DNA from: Tannerellaceae bacterium
GTDB lineage: Bacteria > Bacteroidota > Bacteroidia > Bacteroidales > Tannerellaceae
Length of the DNA stretch: 13,178 nt
NCBI GenBank assembly: GCA_031267775.1
Contig: JAIRYL010000007.1
Span: forward strand, 1 to 13,178
Direction of reading: 5' to 3'
Below, one piece after another: positions 1-6,627 of the stretch. Each line of letters begins with the position of its first letter. Position 1 is the first letter of the stretch. The notes below the pieces were generated by a model. The model had not been told where the DNA came from. It made no database searches and worked only from the letters and a program-made list of their open reading frames with translations. The position numbers were made by a program, and so were the translations under genes.

Positions 1-2
1 GA

Positions 3-71
3 AAGGTGAAATATACCGCGTTTGTGGGATTTAAAGGTATGCCGGCACGGGATACCTTTGCTGTGTACTAA
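3..71 (+). CDS. Possible C-terminal end of an upstream gene (partial)
   Basis: Frame 3 is open from the window edge to a TAA at 69-71 and reads as 22 residues ending TFAVY. The other two plus-strand frames hit stops within the first 35 bases. The composition (Tyr, Phe, Gly, Lys) resembles normal coding sequence, but the fragment is too short to assign to a family. The next gene starts 69 bp downstream on the same strand, so the two could be co-transcribed. This may simply be a chance open frame. Confidence 0.3.
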   Translation, partial: KVKYTAFVGFKGMPARDTFAVY

Positions 72-140
72 TCAACTTGTACTATTTAGAAAATTGAACC
101 TGACATTAACAGGTAAAAAACGAACGAATCCGCATGTAAT

Positions 141-1166
141 ATGAAAAACAAATCATTCATGAACAAATTTTGGAGTATCCCGTTAGCGCTTCTGTGCTGC
201 GGTTGCAGCGTCTCTACCGAGACGGAGAAGCGGCAGGGAAGCCGCGACAATATAATTAATGTAAGGGATAAAGTAACGGAAATCGTAATCGAAGACCCTT
301 TTATCAGTTCACTCAATAGAATCTGTTTGATGGATGAGTATTTGATCATTCAAGACTACAAAGCTTTGGACAAGCTTATCCTTTTGTTTGACCGGAACAC
401 CTTTGAATACATAACCGGCGTTGCCGACAGAGGGCAAGGGCCCAATGAAATAGCCAATATGGGGCATATCGCCGTTGACGAAGCCCACCGCAGGTTTTAT
501 GTAACCGACCATGGCAAAAACAGGATATTCTCTTACAACTTGGACAGCGTATGGGGAGGCTCTTCTTCGTATCTGCCGGAAGTAAAGACGTCAATGGATG
601 AAACCCTGTTCCCGGACGACTATCAAATTGTCAATGACTCCATTGTTATTGGCAGGATCATACAACCCATCGGAACAAACAACTTTAAACCGGCTGTTGG
701 GAAAATGAATCTGCTTACAGGCGAAATTACGCTTATGCCCTACAAACATCCCAAGATTACGGGCAGGAAACGGAGCAGCGTAGTCGTTTCCTTAGAGCAC
801 GGCTTATATGTGGAATATTATCACAATCACGACCTGATGACCATTTGCAATCTGGATGGCCATTTTATCTGCAACATCTGCGGCCCCGACTGGAGCGAAG
901 ATGTAAAGCCTGCTTACAATTACTACTGCAAGGCGGTATTCTGCGCCGACAGGATTTATACCTCATATCTTGGGGAAAACGGCATTAACGAAAAAATGCA
1001 GTCAAACCTGCCTGCCAAACTTCATGTCTTCGACCTCGACGGCAACTATATCCATACCTTAGAGACAGGCTTGCATATCTCAGATTTCTGCTACGACAGG
1101 GATAACAACCGCCTTATTATGTGTTTTAACGACGACGTCCAGTTTGGCTACCTCCCGCTCGACTGA
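141..1166 (+). CDS. BF3164-type six-bladed beta-propeller lipoprotein
   Basis: The 341-residue protein begins with a lipoprotein signal peptide: Lys at 2, 4 and 9, a hydrophobic core around residues 10-20, then CCGC with Cys22 as the likely lipidated residue. The residue at -3 is Cys rather than the usual Leu, so the lipobox is slightly atypical. Acidic residues soon after the Cys (STETEK) would fit surface export in Bacteroidota, but this is inference. The mature part contains DRGQGPNE (96-103), a hallmark of the BF3164/TolB-like propeller lipoproteins of Bacteroidales. It is followed by repeated blade-like strands such as RRFYVTDHGKNRIFSYNLD (117-135) and AKLHVFDLDGNYIHTLE (292-308). Members of this family are cell-envelope proteins of unknown function, and no enzymatic motif is visible. 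A second Met at residue 7 could be the start, but the upstream one gives a better charged N-terminus. No convincing promoter was seen. Confidence 0.82.
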   Translation: MKNKSFMNKFWSIPLALLCCGCSVSTETEKRQGSRDNIINVRDKVTEIVIEDPFISSLNRICLMDEYLIIQDYKALDKLILLFDRNTFEYITGVADRGQGPNEIANMGHIAVDEAHRRFYVTDHGKNRIFSYNLDSVWGGSSSYLPEVKTSMDETLFPDDYQIVNDSIVIGRIIQPIGTNNFKPAVGKMNLLTGEITLMPYKHPKITGRKRSSVVVSLEHGLYVEYYHNHDLMTICNLDGHFICNICGPDWSEDVKPAYNYYCKAVFCADRIYTSYLGENGINEKMQSNLPAKLHVFDLDGNYIHTLETGLHISDFCYDRDNNRLIMCFNDDVQFGYLPLD

Positions 1167-1239
1167 TCATATTCCCCTGCGATGAGTAAGAGAGGCTACA
1201 ACATCCTGGTTTGTCCATATCATTTTGGAATTAAAATCG

Positions 1240-1247
1240 TAATTTTG
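1240..1247 (+). promoter_or_regulatory. Bacteroidota -7 promoter element upstream of murB
   Basis: TAATTTTG is an exact match to TAnnTTTG and lies 23 bp before the murB ATG, which would put transcription start near 1254. A -33 TTTG at the usual 19-20 bp is not present: the nearest candidates give spacers of about 12 and 26 bp. The element sits at the edge of an 8-bp inverted repeat (1189-1196 / 1247-1254). Confidence 0.5.
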
Positions 1248-1270
1248 CCTCTCTATTAATTGAACGAGAC

Positions 1271-2284
1271 ATGCGAATTGAAGAAAACTACTCGCTTTTA
1301 ACGCACAACACATTCCGTTTACCCGTAAAAACCCGATGGTTCATGGAGTACGACAACGAGGAGGAGCTGGGACGTATCCTGAGGGACGAATATTTTCAGG
1401 AATGTATTTCATTACATATCGGATGCGGAAGCAACCTGTTGTTTATAAACGATTACCGGGGCGTCATCCTTCACTCCCGGATAAAAGGTATCCGGCTGAT
1501 GGAAGAAAACGAACAGACGGCAACGCTGCGGATTGGCGCCGCCGAACGGTGGGACGACGTGGTGGCCTATGCCGTTTCAAAGGGCTGGGGCGGCATAGAA
1601 AACCTCTCTCATATACCCGGAGAGGCTGGAGCGGCGGCTATACAAAACATTGGCGCGTATGGCGTGGAGATTCAAGATGTGATTGAACGGGTTGAAGCCT
1701 GCGGGCAACTTTCGTTTGGGAAAAGAATCTTTACAAAAGACGAATGTCAATACGGATACCGGTACAGCTTCTTTAAAAACGAACAAAACGATCCGTATAT
1801 CGTAACCCACATCGTTATCCGCCTGAACAAAAAGCCTGTTTATACGCTTCAATACGGCCGCCTGGCAGAGACGTTGGCCCGCTGGCCGGTACTGACGCCG
1901 GCCCGTGTGCGAGACGCCGTTATTGCTATCCGCAAAGAAAAGCTGCCCGATCCCAATCAAACAGGTAATGCCGGCAGTTTCTTTACAAATCCGTTTATTA
2001 CCAGACGCCATTTTGACAAACTAACCGCGCAGTATCCCGGTATTCCATGCTATCCGGCCGGCGGCGACAAGGTTAAAATCCCGGCGGCATGGCTGATTGA
2101 ACAATGCGGATTGAAAGGAAAAAATCACGGACAGGTGGGCGTTTACCACAAACATGCGCTGGCGCTTGTTAATTTAGGCGACGCCTGCGGACGCGAGATA
2201 GCGCTGATGGCCGAAAGCATCCGGTCTGCCGTAAAAGACCGTTTTGATATCGAGCTGACGCCCGAAGTAAAATACATAGATTGA
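1271..2284 (+). CDS. murB: UDP-N-acetylmuramate dehydrogenase (UDP-N-acetylenolpyruvoylglucosamine reductase), type I
   Basis: This FAD enzyme reduces UDP-GlcNAc-enolpyruvate with NADPH to UDP-MurNAc, the second committed step of cytoplasmic peptidoglycan precursor synthesis. At 337 residues it has the size of the E. coli-type (type I) enzyme. Visible family features are the N-terminal NTF block (residues 13-15), the FAD-binding GCGSNLL (51-57), IPGEAGAAAIQNIGAYG (115-131), and the three catalytic residues known from the family: Arg164 in YGYRYSFFK, Ser236 in GNAGSFFTNP and Glu332 in LTPEVKYI. YRYSFFK is the type I signature. The start ATG fits the usual N-terminus of the family and lies just after a -7 promoter element. 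The stop codon overlaps the start of the following hydrolase gene, implying translational coupling. Confidence 0.97.
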   Translation: MRIEENYSLLTHNTFRLPVKTRWFMEYDNEEELGRILRDEYFQECISLHIGCGSNLLFINDYRGVILHSRIKGIRLMEENEQTATLRIGAAERWDDVVAYAVSKGWGGIENLSHIPGEAGAAAIQNIGAYGVEIQDVIERVEACGQLSFGKRIFTKDECQYGYRYSFFKNEQNDPYIVTHIVIRLNKKPVYTLQYGRLAETLARWPVLTPARVRDAVIAIRKEKLPDPNQTGNAGSFFTNPFITRRHFDKLTAQYPGIPCYPAGGDKVKIPAAWLIEQCGLKGKNHGQVGVYHKHALALVNLGDACGREIALMAESIRSAVKDRFDIELTPEVKYID

Positions 2285-3039
2285 TGAACATTACTTTTTT
2301 AGGAACAGGAACCTCCACGGGCGTTCCCGAAATTGGTTGCTCCTGCAACGTATGCGCCAGCAAAGACCGGCGAGACCGGCGTTTGCGCACATCCGTATTG
2401 GTGGAAACGGAAGGCAAACGTATTTTACTTGATTGCGGGCCGGATTTCCGGCAGCAAATGATACGTCACGCCGTCTACCGCCTCGACGCCGTTTTAATCT
2501 CCCACGAACATTACGACCACACAGGCGGCTTAGACGACTTACGCCCGTTTTGCACAGGAAAAGGAATCGATATTTATGCCGAAGATTATGTGTCGAAAGC
2601 CATCGAAACACGTATGCCGTACGCTTTCCGCACGCATAAATATCCGGGCGTTCCGGATCTGAAACTTCATGCCGTCCAAAACGAGCCTTTTGTTGCAGCC
2701 GGCCTCCCCGTCGTCCCGGTCCGCCTTATGCACGCCCGTTTACCCATCCTGGGCTACCGCATCGGCCGTATGGCTTATTTAACAGACCTGAAAACAATGC
2801 CCGAAGAAGAATTTTCCAAATTATATGGATTGGATTTGTTGATTATAGACGCCCTGCGGAAAAAAGAACATCCTTCGCACGAAAGCCTGCAGGAAGCGCT
2901 GGACAATATCAAACGCATACGCCCCAAAGCCTCTTACTTAATACACATGAGTCATGGAATAGGTCTGCATGCCGAAACGGAAAAAGAATTACCGCCCCAT
3001 GTCTGCCTGTCGTACGACGGTTTAACCGTCCATCTGTAA
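2284..3039 (+). CDS. MBL-fold metallo-hydrolase, PhnP-like
   Basis: A 251-residue cytoplasmic metallo-beta-lactamase-fold hydrolase. The metal-binding motif HEHYDH is at 74-79 (His74, His76, Asp78, His79). Later ligands are probably His150 (in LMHARLP), Asp168 (YLTDLK) and a C-terminal His (LIHMSHG, 219-225). The N-terminal LGTGTSTGVP and the CSCNVC cluster (Cys19, 21, 24) are typical of the PhnP/Lip-B-like branch, whose characterised member is a cyclic phosphodiesterase. The substrate here is unknown, and there are no phosphonate-pathway neighbours. The ATG overlaps the murB stop (TGATG). A TTG one codon upstream is a poorer start. The gene ends 9 bp from the 3' end of a convergent gene. Confidence 0.9.
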   Translation: MNITFLGTGTSTGVPEIGCSCNVCASKDRRDRRLRTSVLVETEGKRILLDCGPDFRQQMIRHAVYRLDAVLISHEHYDHTGGLDDLRPFCTGKGIDIYAEDYVSKAIETRMPYAFRTHKYPGVPDLKLHAVQNEPFVAAGLPVVPVRLMHARLPILGYRIGRMAYLTDLKTMPEEEFSKLYGLDLLIIDALRKKEHPSHESLQEALDNIKRIRPKASYLIHMSHGIGLHAETEKELPPHVCLSYDGLTVHL

Positions 3040-3048
3040 ACGGTCGGT

Positions 3049-3948
3049 TTATTTTCCGGCAGGAGCGCAACCGGTATAATAAGCCCACGCCCCTTCCCGG
3101 TTAACCTGAAAAGAGAGCCTGACGGGAGCGTACAAATTCCTGATACGGGCCGAAATCGTATCGCCCATCGATTGATACATGGCCAACGGCTTATCCGGTT
3201 CGTAAGGCAGAAAACCGTAACAGCAGATATTCCCTTCGCTCAAAAACAAGTCTGCCGCCAGCCACCTGTCTGTAATCCGCCATCCGGGCGTCCCCCTGGC
3301 CGATGATACGTACAGATTCAGGTCTTTTGTGGGGAAGATAATGTTTAAAGGAGCGTTGGCGTCAAAAGAATAGCGCAGGCGCTTCATGTCGCCGGGAAAA
3401 GATACGGCAGGATTTACCTGCTGTCCGGCTACTTTTTCCAACAGCTTTTTACTGTAACTTCCCACCCAAACTCCCTTATGCGTAAAACATCCCAGAAACC
3501 GGCTGCCGGCGTCGGGATAATAATAAAACGCAATCCCGTCTGCTTTCGTTTTTACCGGTTTATATGCGCTAAAATGACTTTCCAGCTTTTTTTTAACGGC
3601 GCTCTCCCATTCGTCTCCCGCCTGAACATAACAGATAACGCCCTGCGGATGAAAAGAGAACGTAACCGATTGCAAAAACCGGCTTTCTCTTACAAAAGAA
3701 AGAAACAGCGGAGGGATTTGAGAAACAAAAATGTCATACAGCGCCTGGTTTTCCAGTAGCATCCTGTTAAATACAGACGGGCGGTTTACGGCTACCAGCG
3801 CATTTGCATCGGGCGGTATGACAGTATATATGTCTATCCGGGTATTCGACTGCTGTATTTTTGTAGACCGGATATATCCCCACACAGCCGCCAACAGAAT
3901 CAGCAGAGCAAGCGAGCTGATCAGTATTTCTTTTGCATACGCCTTCAT
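3049..3948 (-). CDS. Membrane-anchored protein of unknown function, coupled to nth
   Basis: I do not recognise a named family. From the ATG at 3948 the protein has 299 residues. It has a short basic N-terminus (MKAYAKE), one transmembrane segment at about 8-26 (ILISSLALLILLAAVWGYI), and a roughly 270-residue soluble domain presumably facing the periplasm. The domain starts with VIPPDANALVAVNRP, a motif resembling DUF3352-type proteins, and is otherwise a mix of beta strands with many aromatic residues. No catalytic motif is visible. The start is chosen because its ATG overlaps the nth stop as ATGA. An ATG 51 bp further upstream would add a stretch lying inside nth that weakens the signal anchor. 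It is the last gene of the pheS-nth unit and is probably translated by coupling to nth. Confidence 0.75.
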   Translation of the reverse strand: MKAYAKEILISSLALLILLAAVWGYIRSTKIQQSNTRIDIYTVIPPDANALVAVNRPSVFNRMLLENQALYDIFVSQIPPLFLSFVRESRFLQSVTFSFHPQGVICYVQAGDEWESAVKKKLESHFSAYKPVKTKADGIAFYYYPDAGSRFLGCFTHKGVWVGSYSKKLLEKVAGQQVNPAVSFPGDMKRLRYSFDANAPLNIIFPTKDLNLYVSSARGTPGWRITDRWLAADLFLSEGNICCYGFLPYEPDKPLAMYQSMGDTISARIRNLYAPVRLSFQVNREGAWAYYTGCAPAGK

Positions 3949-4583
3949 CGTTGCTTCCAAAAATAGTTGCACCAGGGTTTCAAGCCGCACGCATCGCATT
4001 GGGGAATCCGCGCCATACAGGTATATCTTCCATGCAAAATCAGCCAGTGATGCGCTTTGCCCAGTATCGCTTCGGGAATATGTTTCACCAGTTCCCGCTC
4101 CGTTTCCAGCGGCGTTTTGCTGTTGACGGTTAATCCTATCCGGTTGGAAACGCGAAACACATGGGTATCCACTGCCATCGCCGGCTTATCGTATACCACA
4201 GAGGCTATCACATTAGCCGTTTTCCGCCCTACGCCAGGCAACTTTTGCAACTCCTTTATATCCGAAGGAACTATGCCCTTAAAATCGCCCGCAAGCATTC
4301 GGGCCATCCCTACCAGATGCTTCGCTTTATTGTTGGGATAAGAAACGCTTTTAATATATTCGTATACGGCTTCGGGCGTAGAGGCGGCCAATACCTCGGC
4401 CGCAGGAAACGCCTCAAATAAGGGAGGCGTTACTGTATTTACCCGTTTGTCGGTACATTGAGCCGATAAAATAACGGCCATAAGTAATTGAAATGGATCT
4501 TTATAATGTAACTCCGTTTCAGCAACCGGCACATTTTCTGTAAACCAACCTATAACGCCTTTGTATCGTTCCTCTTTTCGCAT
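3945..4583 (-). CDS. nth: Endonuclease III (DNA glycosylase / AP lyase)
   Basis: Nth removes oxidised pyrimidines from DNA and cleaves at the abasic site in base-excision repair. The 212-residue product matches the usual length (E. coli 211). The helix-hairpin-helix LPGVGRKTAN contains the catalytic Lys121, and the catalytic Asp139 lies in AVDTHVFRV. The [4Fe-4S] ligands fit the canonical C-X6-C-X2-C-X5-C pattern: Cys189, Cys196, Cys199, Cys205. An ATG 45 bp upstream would add residues (MAAPGETHTQ...) that are not typical of the family, so MRKEERY is preferred. It lies 83 bp downstream of pheS on the same strand with no promoter visible between them, and shares 4 bp (ATGA) with the next gene. 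Confidence 0.96.
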   Translation of the reverse strand: MRKEERYKGVIGWFTENVPVAETELHYKDPFQLLMAVILSAQCTDKRVNTVTPPLFEAFPAAEVLAASTPEAVYEYIKSVSYPNNKAKHLVGMARMLAGDFKGIVPSDIKELQKLPGVGRKTANVIASVVYDKPAMAVDTHVFRVSNRIGLTVNSKTPLETERELVKHIPEAILGKAHHWLILHGRYTCMARIPQCDACGLKPWCNYFWKQR

Positions 4584-4614
4584 TCTTATAAAGAATCCTT
4601 GTGTGTGTGTTTCC

Positions 4615-4634
4615 CCGGGCGCGGCCAAGCCCGG
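4615..4634 (-). other. GC-rich hairpin in the pheS-nth spacer
   Basis: CCGGGC (4615-4620) and GCCCGG (4629-4634) form a 6-bp stem with an 8-nt loop. On the minus-strand transcript it lies between pheS and nth and is followed by an AC-dinucleotide run (complement of 4600-4611), not by a U tract, so it is not a standard intrinsic terminator. It could stabilise or partly attenuate read-through; that is inference. Confidence 0.4.
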
Positions 4635-4666
4635 TGAAATGATAAAATGATTCGGGTTCTCAATAC

Positions 4667-5686
4667 TTAATTGGCAGACTCAAATTGCCTCAAAAAACGG
4701 ACGTCGTTTTCCGAGAACATACGCAAGTCTTTTACCTGATATTTTAAATTAGTAATCCGTTCGATACCCATGCCCAAAGCATAACCGGAATAAACCTTAC
4801 CGTCTATGCCGCAATTGTCCAGCACATGGGGATGCACCATTCCACAACCCAGTATCTCCACCCAGCCGGTATGCTTGCAGAACGGACATCCTTTCCCTCC
4901 GCACAGGTTACAGGAAATATCCATCTCGGCCGAAGGTTCTGTAAACGGAAAATAAGAAGGACGCAAACGTATCTTCGTATCCTGTCCAAACAGTTCTTTT
5001 GCAAAGAAAAGCAACACCTGCCTCAGGTCGGCAAAAGAAACGTCCTTATCTACATACAAAGCTTCTACCTGATGAAAAAAACAGTGCGCCCGGTACGAAA
5101 TGGCTTCATGCCGGTATACGCGCCCCGGACAAATAATGCGGACAGGCGGCTGCGTTTTCTCCATTACGCGCGTTTGAACGGAAGACGTATGCGTACGAAG
5201 CAGTATATCGGGATTATGCCGGATGAAAAATGTATCTTGCATGTCGCGGGCCGGATGATCCTGCGCAAAGTTCAAAGAAGAAAACACATGCCAGTCGTCT
5301 TCCACTTCAGGCCCTTCGGCAATGCTAAAGCCCAAACGTCCGAATATGTCGCAGATTTCCTTTTTTACAATTGACAAAGGGTGGCGCGTACCCAACCGAA
5401 CAGGGTAAGCCGTACGTGTCAAATCCATATCAACGTCTATCGTTTGCGCATCAGTAAACGTATCTCTCAATTCATTAATCCGCTGCAAGGCTCTTTCTTT
5501 CAATTGATTCAAGCGCTGTCCCACCTCCTTTTTCCGGTCGGCAGCCACGTGGCGGAAATCATTCATCAATTGAGATATTTCGCCTTTTTTACTAAGATAT
5601 TTAATTCGCAGCGCTTCTATTTCATCCGCATTCGCTACTTTCATTTCCTCCACTTCGCGAAGCAGAGATTGTATCCTGTCAATCAT
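4667..5686 (-). CDS. pheS: Phenylalanine--tRNA ligase alpha subunit
   Basis: PheS is the catalytic alpha subunit of the alpha2beta2 class II synthetase that charges tRNA-Phe in the cytoplasm. The 339-residue protein has the full family layout. An N-terminal coiled-coil arm occupies about residues 1-85. The start of the catalytic core is RHPLS (101-105). Motif 2 is GRVYRHEAIS...FFHQVE (188-208), motif 3 is GYALGMGIERI (301-311). A four-cysteine CX2C-X4-CX2C insert (Cys259, 262, 267, 270) precedes GWVEILGCGMVHP (274-286), an arrangement also seen in other bacterial PheS proteins. pheT is not adjacent. It is the first gene of the minus-strand unit pheS-nth-membrane protein and has a good promoter about 45 bp upstream. 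An exact 13-bp tandem repeat abuts the start codon. Confidence 0.97.
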   Translation of the reverse strand: MIDRIQSLLREVEEMKVANADEIEALRIKYLSKKGEISQLMNDFRHVAADRKKEVGQRLNQLKERALQRINELRDTFTDAQTIDVDMDLTRTAYPVRLGTRHPLSIVKKEICDIFGRLGFSIAEGPEVEDDWHVFSSLNFAQDHPARDMQDTFFIRHNPDILLRTHTSSVQTRVMEKTQPPVRIICPGRVYRHEAISYRAHCFFHQVEALYVDKDVSFADLRQVLLFFAKELFGQDTKIRLRPSYFPFTEPSAEMDISCNLCGGKGCPFCKHTGWVEILGCGMVHPHVLDNCGIDGKVYSGYALGMGIERITNLKYQVKDLRMFSENDVRFLRQFESAN

Positions 5687-5711
5687 TTTCTATGATAATT
5701 TTCTATGATAA
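5686..5711 (-). repeat. 13-bp exact tandem duplication in the pheS leader
   Basis: TTTTCTATGATAA (plus strand) occurs at 5686-5698 and again at 5699-5711, followed by a degenerate TTTC start of a third copy. The first base is shared with the pheS start codon. On the transcript each copy ends in A-rich sequence, so the duplication places AGAAA immediately before AUG, matching the A-rich start context of Bacteroidota. Confidence 0.85.
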
Positions 5712-5727
5712 TTTCTTTTAAATGATG

Positions 5728-5757
5728 CAAATGTAGCCTTTTCTTTATATAACGCAA
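5728..5757 (-). promoter_or_regulatory. Promoter of the pheS-nth operon
   Basis: On the minus strand the -7 element is TACATTTG (complement of 5728-5735), an exact TAnnTTTG. The -33 TTG is the complement of 5755-5757, with a 19-bp spacer, the Bacteroidota consensus arrangement. Expected transcription start is near 5721, giving a leader of about 35 nt that contains the 13-bp duplication. No leader peptide or attenuator is visible. Confidence 0.75.
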
Positions 5758-5816
5758 GGTTTCCCCCGTTTTTTTGCAACGCTCCGTCCCGAACAAAACC
5801 GGGCGCCCATATTAAA

Positions 5817-5844
5817 TGGAGAATGGAGAATGGAGAATGGAGAA
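5817..5844. repeat. Heptanucleotide block, TGGAGAA x 4
   Basis: Four exact copies of TGGAGAA. It is the outermost part of the left arm. In inverted orientation it corresponds in position to the ATTCTTC/ATTCTTA blocks at 6957-6984 and 7051-7078. Confidence 0.95.
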
Positions 5845-5846
5845 TT

Positions 5847-5916
5847 AAAATAAATCGAACGAAAAAAAAAGCACGGCAATCATTCTACCCATGCAAGAAG
5901 CGTCTGATCCATTTGC
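5847..5916. repeat. Outer inverted repeat, left arm
   Basis: Its reverse complement matches 6886-6955 at 63 of 70 positions by hand alignment. It matches the second right-hand copy (6992-7049) almost perfectly over 59 bases: one base is missing, just before the T-run. The core includes GCATGGGTAGAATGATTG (reverse complement) followed by a T tract and CGTTCGATTTATTTT. Confidence 0.9.
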
Positions 5917-5918
5917 TA

Positions 5919-5946
5919 ATTCTTCATTCTTCATTCTCCATTCTGC
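5919..5946. repeat. Heptanucleotide block, ATTCTTC-like x 4
   Basis: Four 7-bp units in register: ATTCTTC, ATTCTTC, ATTCTCC, ATTCTGC. It lies between the outer and inner left arms. Confidence 0.9.
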
Positions 5947-5951
5947 TTTTT

Positions 5952-5979
5952 CAATTCTCAATTCTCAATTCTCAATTCT
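5952..5979. repeat. Heptanucleotide block, CAATTCT x 4
   Basis: Four exact copies of CAATTCT directly before the inner left arm. Its counterpart on the right is the AATTGAA-type block at 6811-6838. Confidence 0.95.
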
Positions 5980-5980
5980 C

Positions 5981-6034
5981 AATTTAATTGGGTCGGGCTT
6001 TCCGCTCCAATCCCTCGCGCGTCGCGCCGCCCCC
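5981..6034. repeat. Inner inverted repeat, left arm (GC-rich)
   Basis: The reverse complement matches 6764-6814 with two substitutions and one 3-nt gap by hand alignment. The shared core includes GGGCTTTCCGCT and CCCTCGCGCGTCGCG. Past 6030 the left arm appears to lack about 30 bp that the right arm has (around 6733-6763). Confidence 0.88.
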
Positions 6035-6129
6035 CTCCGCATGTACAGGCAAACCGGTAAACGGTATGTTTATACATAAACTTGAATTTAAATCTTAGGA
6101 GACGTCTGTAAATAAATCATACCTGTATC

Positions 6130-6182
6130 GGCCGGTTTCCCGCCTGAAGGATGGCGGAAAGCCGTATTTGCCAAAACCGGCC
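6130..6182. other. Nested hairpin
   Basis: GGCCGGTTT (6130-6138) pairs perfectly with AAACCGGCC (6174-6182). Inside it CCGCC (6140-6144) pairs with GGCGG (6153-6157) around an 8-nt loop. It could be a structured RNA or simply a remnant of palindromic repeat DNA. No flanking gene uses it obviously. Confidence 0.5.
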
Positions 6183-6250
6183 TCCTTCCCCCGAAACGTA
6201 TCATATCCCTTATAATGAGCCAATTAATACGTATGTTTTTGATTCGGCCG

Positions 6251-6270
6251 CTTCCCTGCGGGAGGTTTTT
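6251..6270 (+). terminator. Terminator-like hairpin with T5 tail
   Basis: CTTCCC (6251-6256), loop TGC, GGGAGG (6260-6265) gives a 6-bp stem with one G-U pair, followed by TTTTT. No gene precedes it on this strand, so either it ends a small unannotated transcript or the resemblance is chance. Confidence 0.3.
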
Positions 6271-6294
6271 AAGCGATTTTACGCCAAATACTCT

Positions 6295-6504
6295 CATAGA
6301 TTGGTCGCCCGGACTCATAGATTTGTCGCCCGGACTCATAGATTTTTTTCCATCAATCAAAGATTTGTCGCCCGGACTCAAAGAATATTTTCAATCTCTC
6401 CAAGATTTGTCGCCCCGTCTCCAAGATTGGTCGCCCGGACTCAAAAGATTTTTTTAAAAACTCAAAGATTGGTCGCCCGGACTCAAAGATTTTTTTTTAT
6501 TCTT
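6295..6504. repeat. 21-bp tandem array, ten units in exact phase
   Basis: Ten consecutive units of exactly 21 bp (starts 6295, 6316, 6337, 6358, 6379, 6400, 6421, 6442, 6463, 6484), each beginning CATAGAT, CAAAGAT, CCAAGAT or similar. Six units (1, 2, 4, 6, 7, 9) carry GTCGCCCGGACT or a close variant (unit 6 reads GTCGCCCCGTCT). Four (3, 5, 8, 10) replace it with T/A-rich sequence. No insertion or deletion breaks the period over 210 bp. One plus-strand frame (6151-6507) is open through the whole array as heptapeptides of the form (H/Q/P)(R/K)xxxxx and ends right after it. I do not call it a gene because it lacks start signals. Confidence 0.95.
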
Positions 6505-6510
6505 TGAGTC
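6480..6510. other. Perfect 10-bp hairpin at the end of the array
   Basis: GACTCAAAGA (6480-6489) and TCTTTGAGTC (6501-6510) are exact inverted complements around an 11-nt T-rich loop. It closes the right edge of the 21-bp array. Confidence 0.7.
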
Positions 6511-6627
6511 GATTTGTTCGTTTTTTGCGAATTCCCGGCAAAAAATCAAGTAAAGATCTTTTCGCATGAACAAACGGGATGTAAAACAGACGTCCCGGTT
6601 TTCTGCCTGCCAGAGATGGAAAGCGTT

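Noticed and set aside
1577..2011. Long minus-strand frame opposite murB, and similar frames opposite other genes
   Set aside because: These are shadows of well-identified genes on the other strand, without family features or start signals.
2281..2283. TTG start for the MBL-fold hydrolase
   Set aside because: An ATG follows directly at 2284 and gives the usual MNITFLGTGTS N-terminus and the TGATG overlap with murB.
4584..4628. Longer N-terminus of Nth from the ATG at 4628
   Set aside because: It would run through the GC hairpin and AC run and add 15 residues not typical of endonuclease III; the 212-residue form matches the family length.
4615..4634. Intrinsic terminator between pheS and nth
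   Set aside because: The stem is followed by an AC-rich tract on the transcript, not by U residues.
5891..6079. 62-codon plus-strand gene in the left arm
   Set aside because: Its sequence is a translation of ATTCTTC and CAATTCT repeats plus the GC-rich arm; the same string appears inverted in the right arm in a different context.
6295..6504. CRISPR array
   Set aside because: The units are directly adjacent at 21 bp, the T-rich units are variants of the same repeat rather than unique spacers, the repeat is too short, and no cas gene is in the window.
6151..6507. 118-codon plus-strand gene over the 21-bp array
   Set aside because: It is open because the unit length is a multiple of 3; other frames over the same DNA are also partly open. 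There is no promoter or credible start region, and no known protein family. Kept only as a finding to test.
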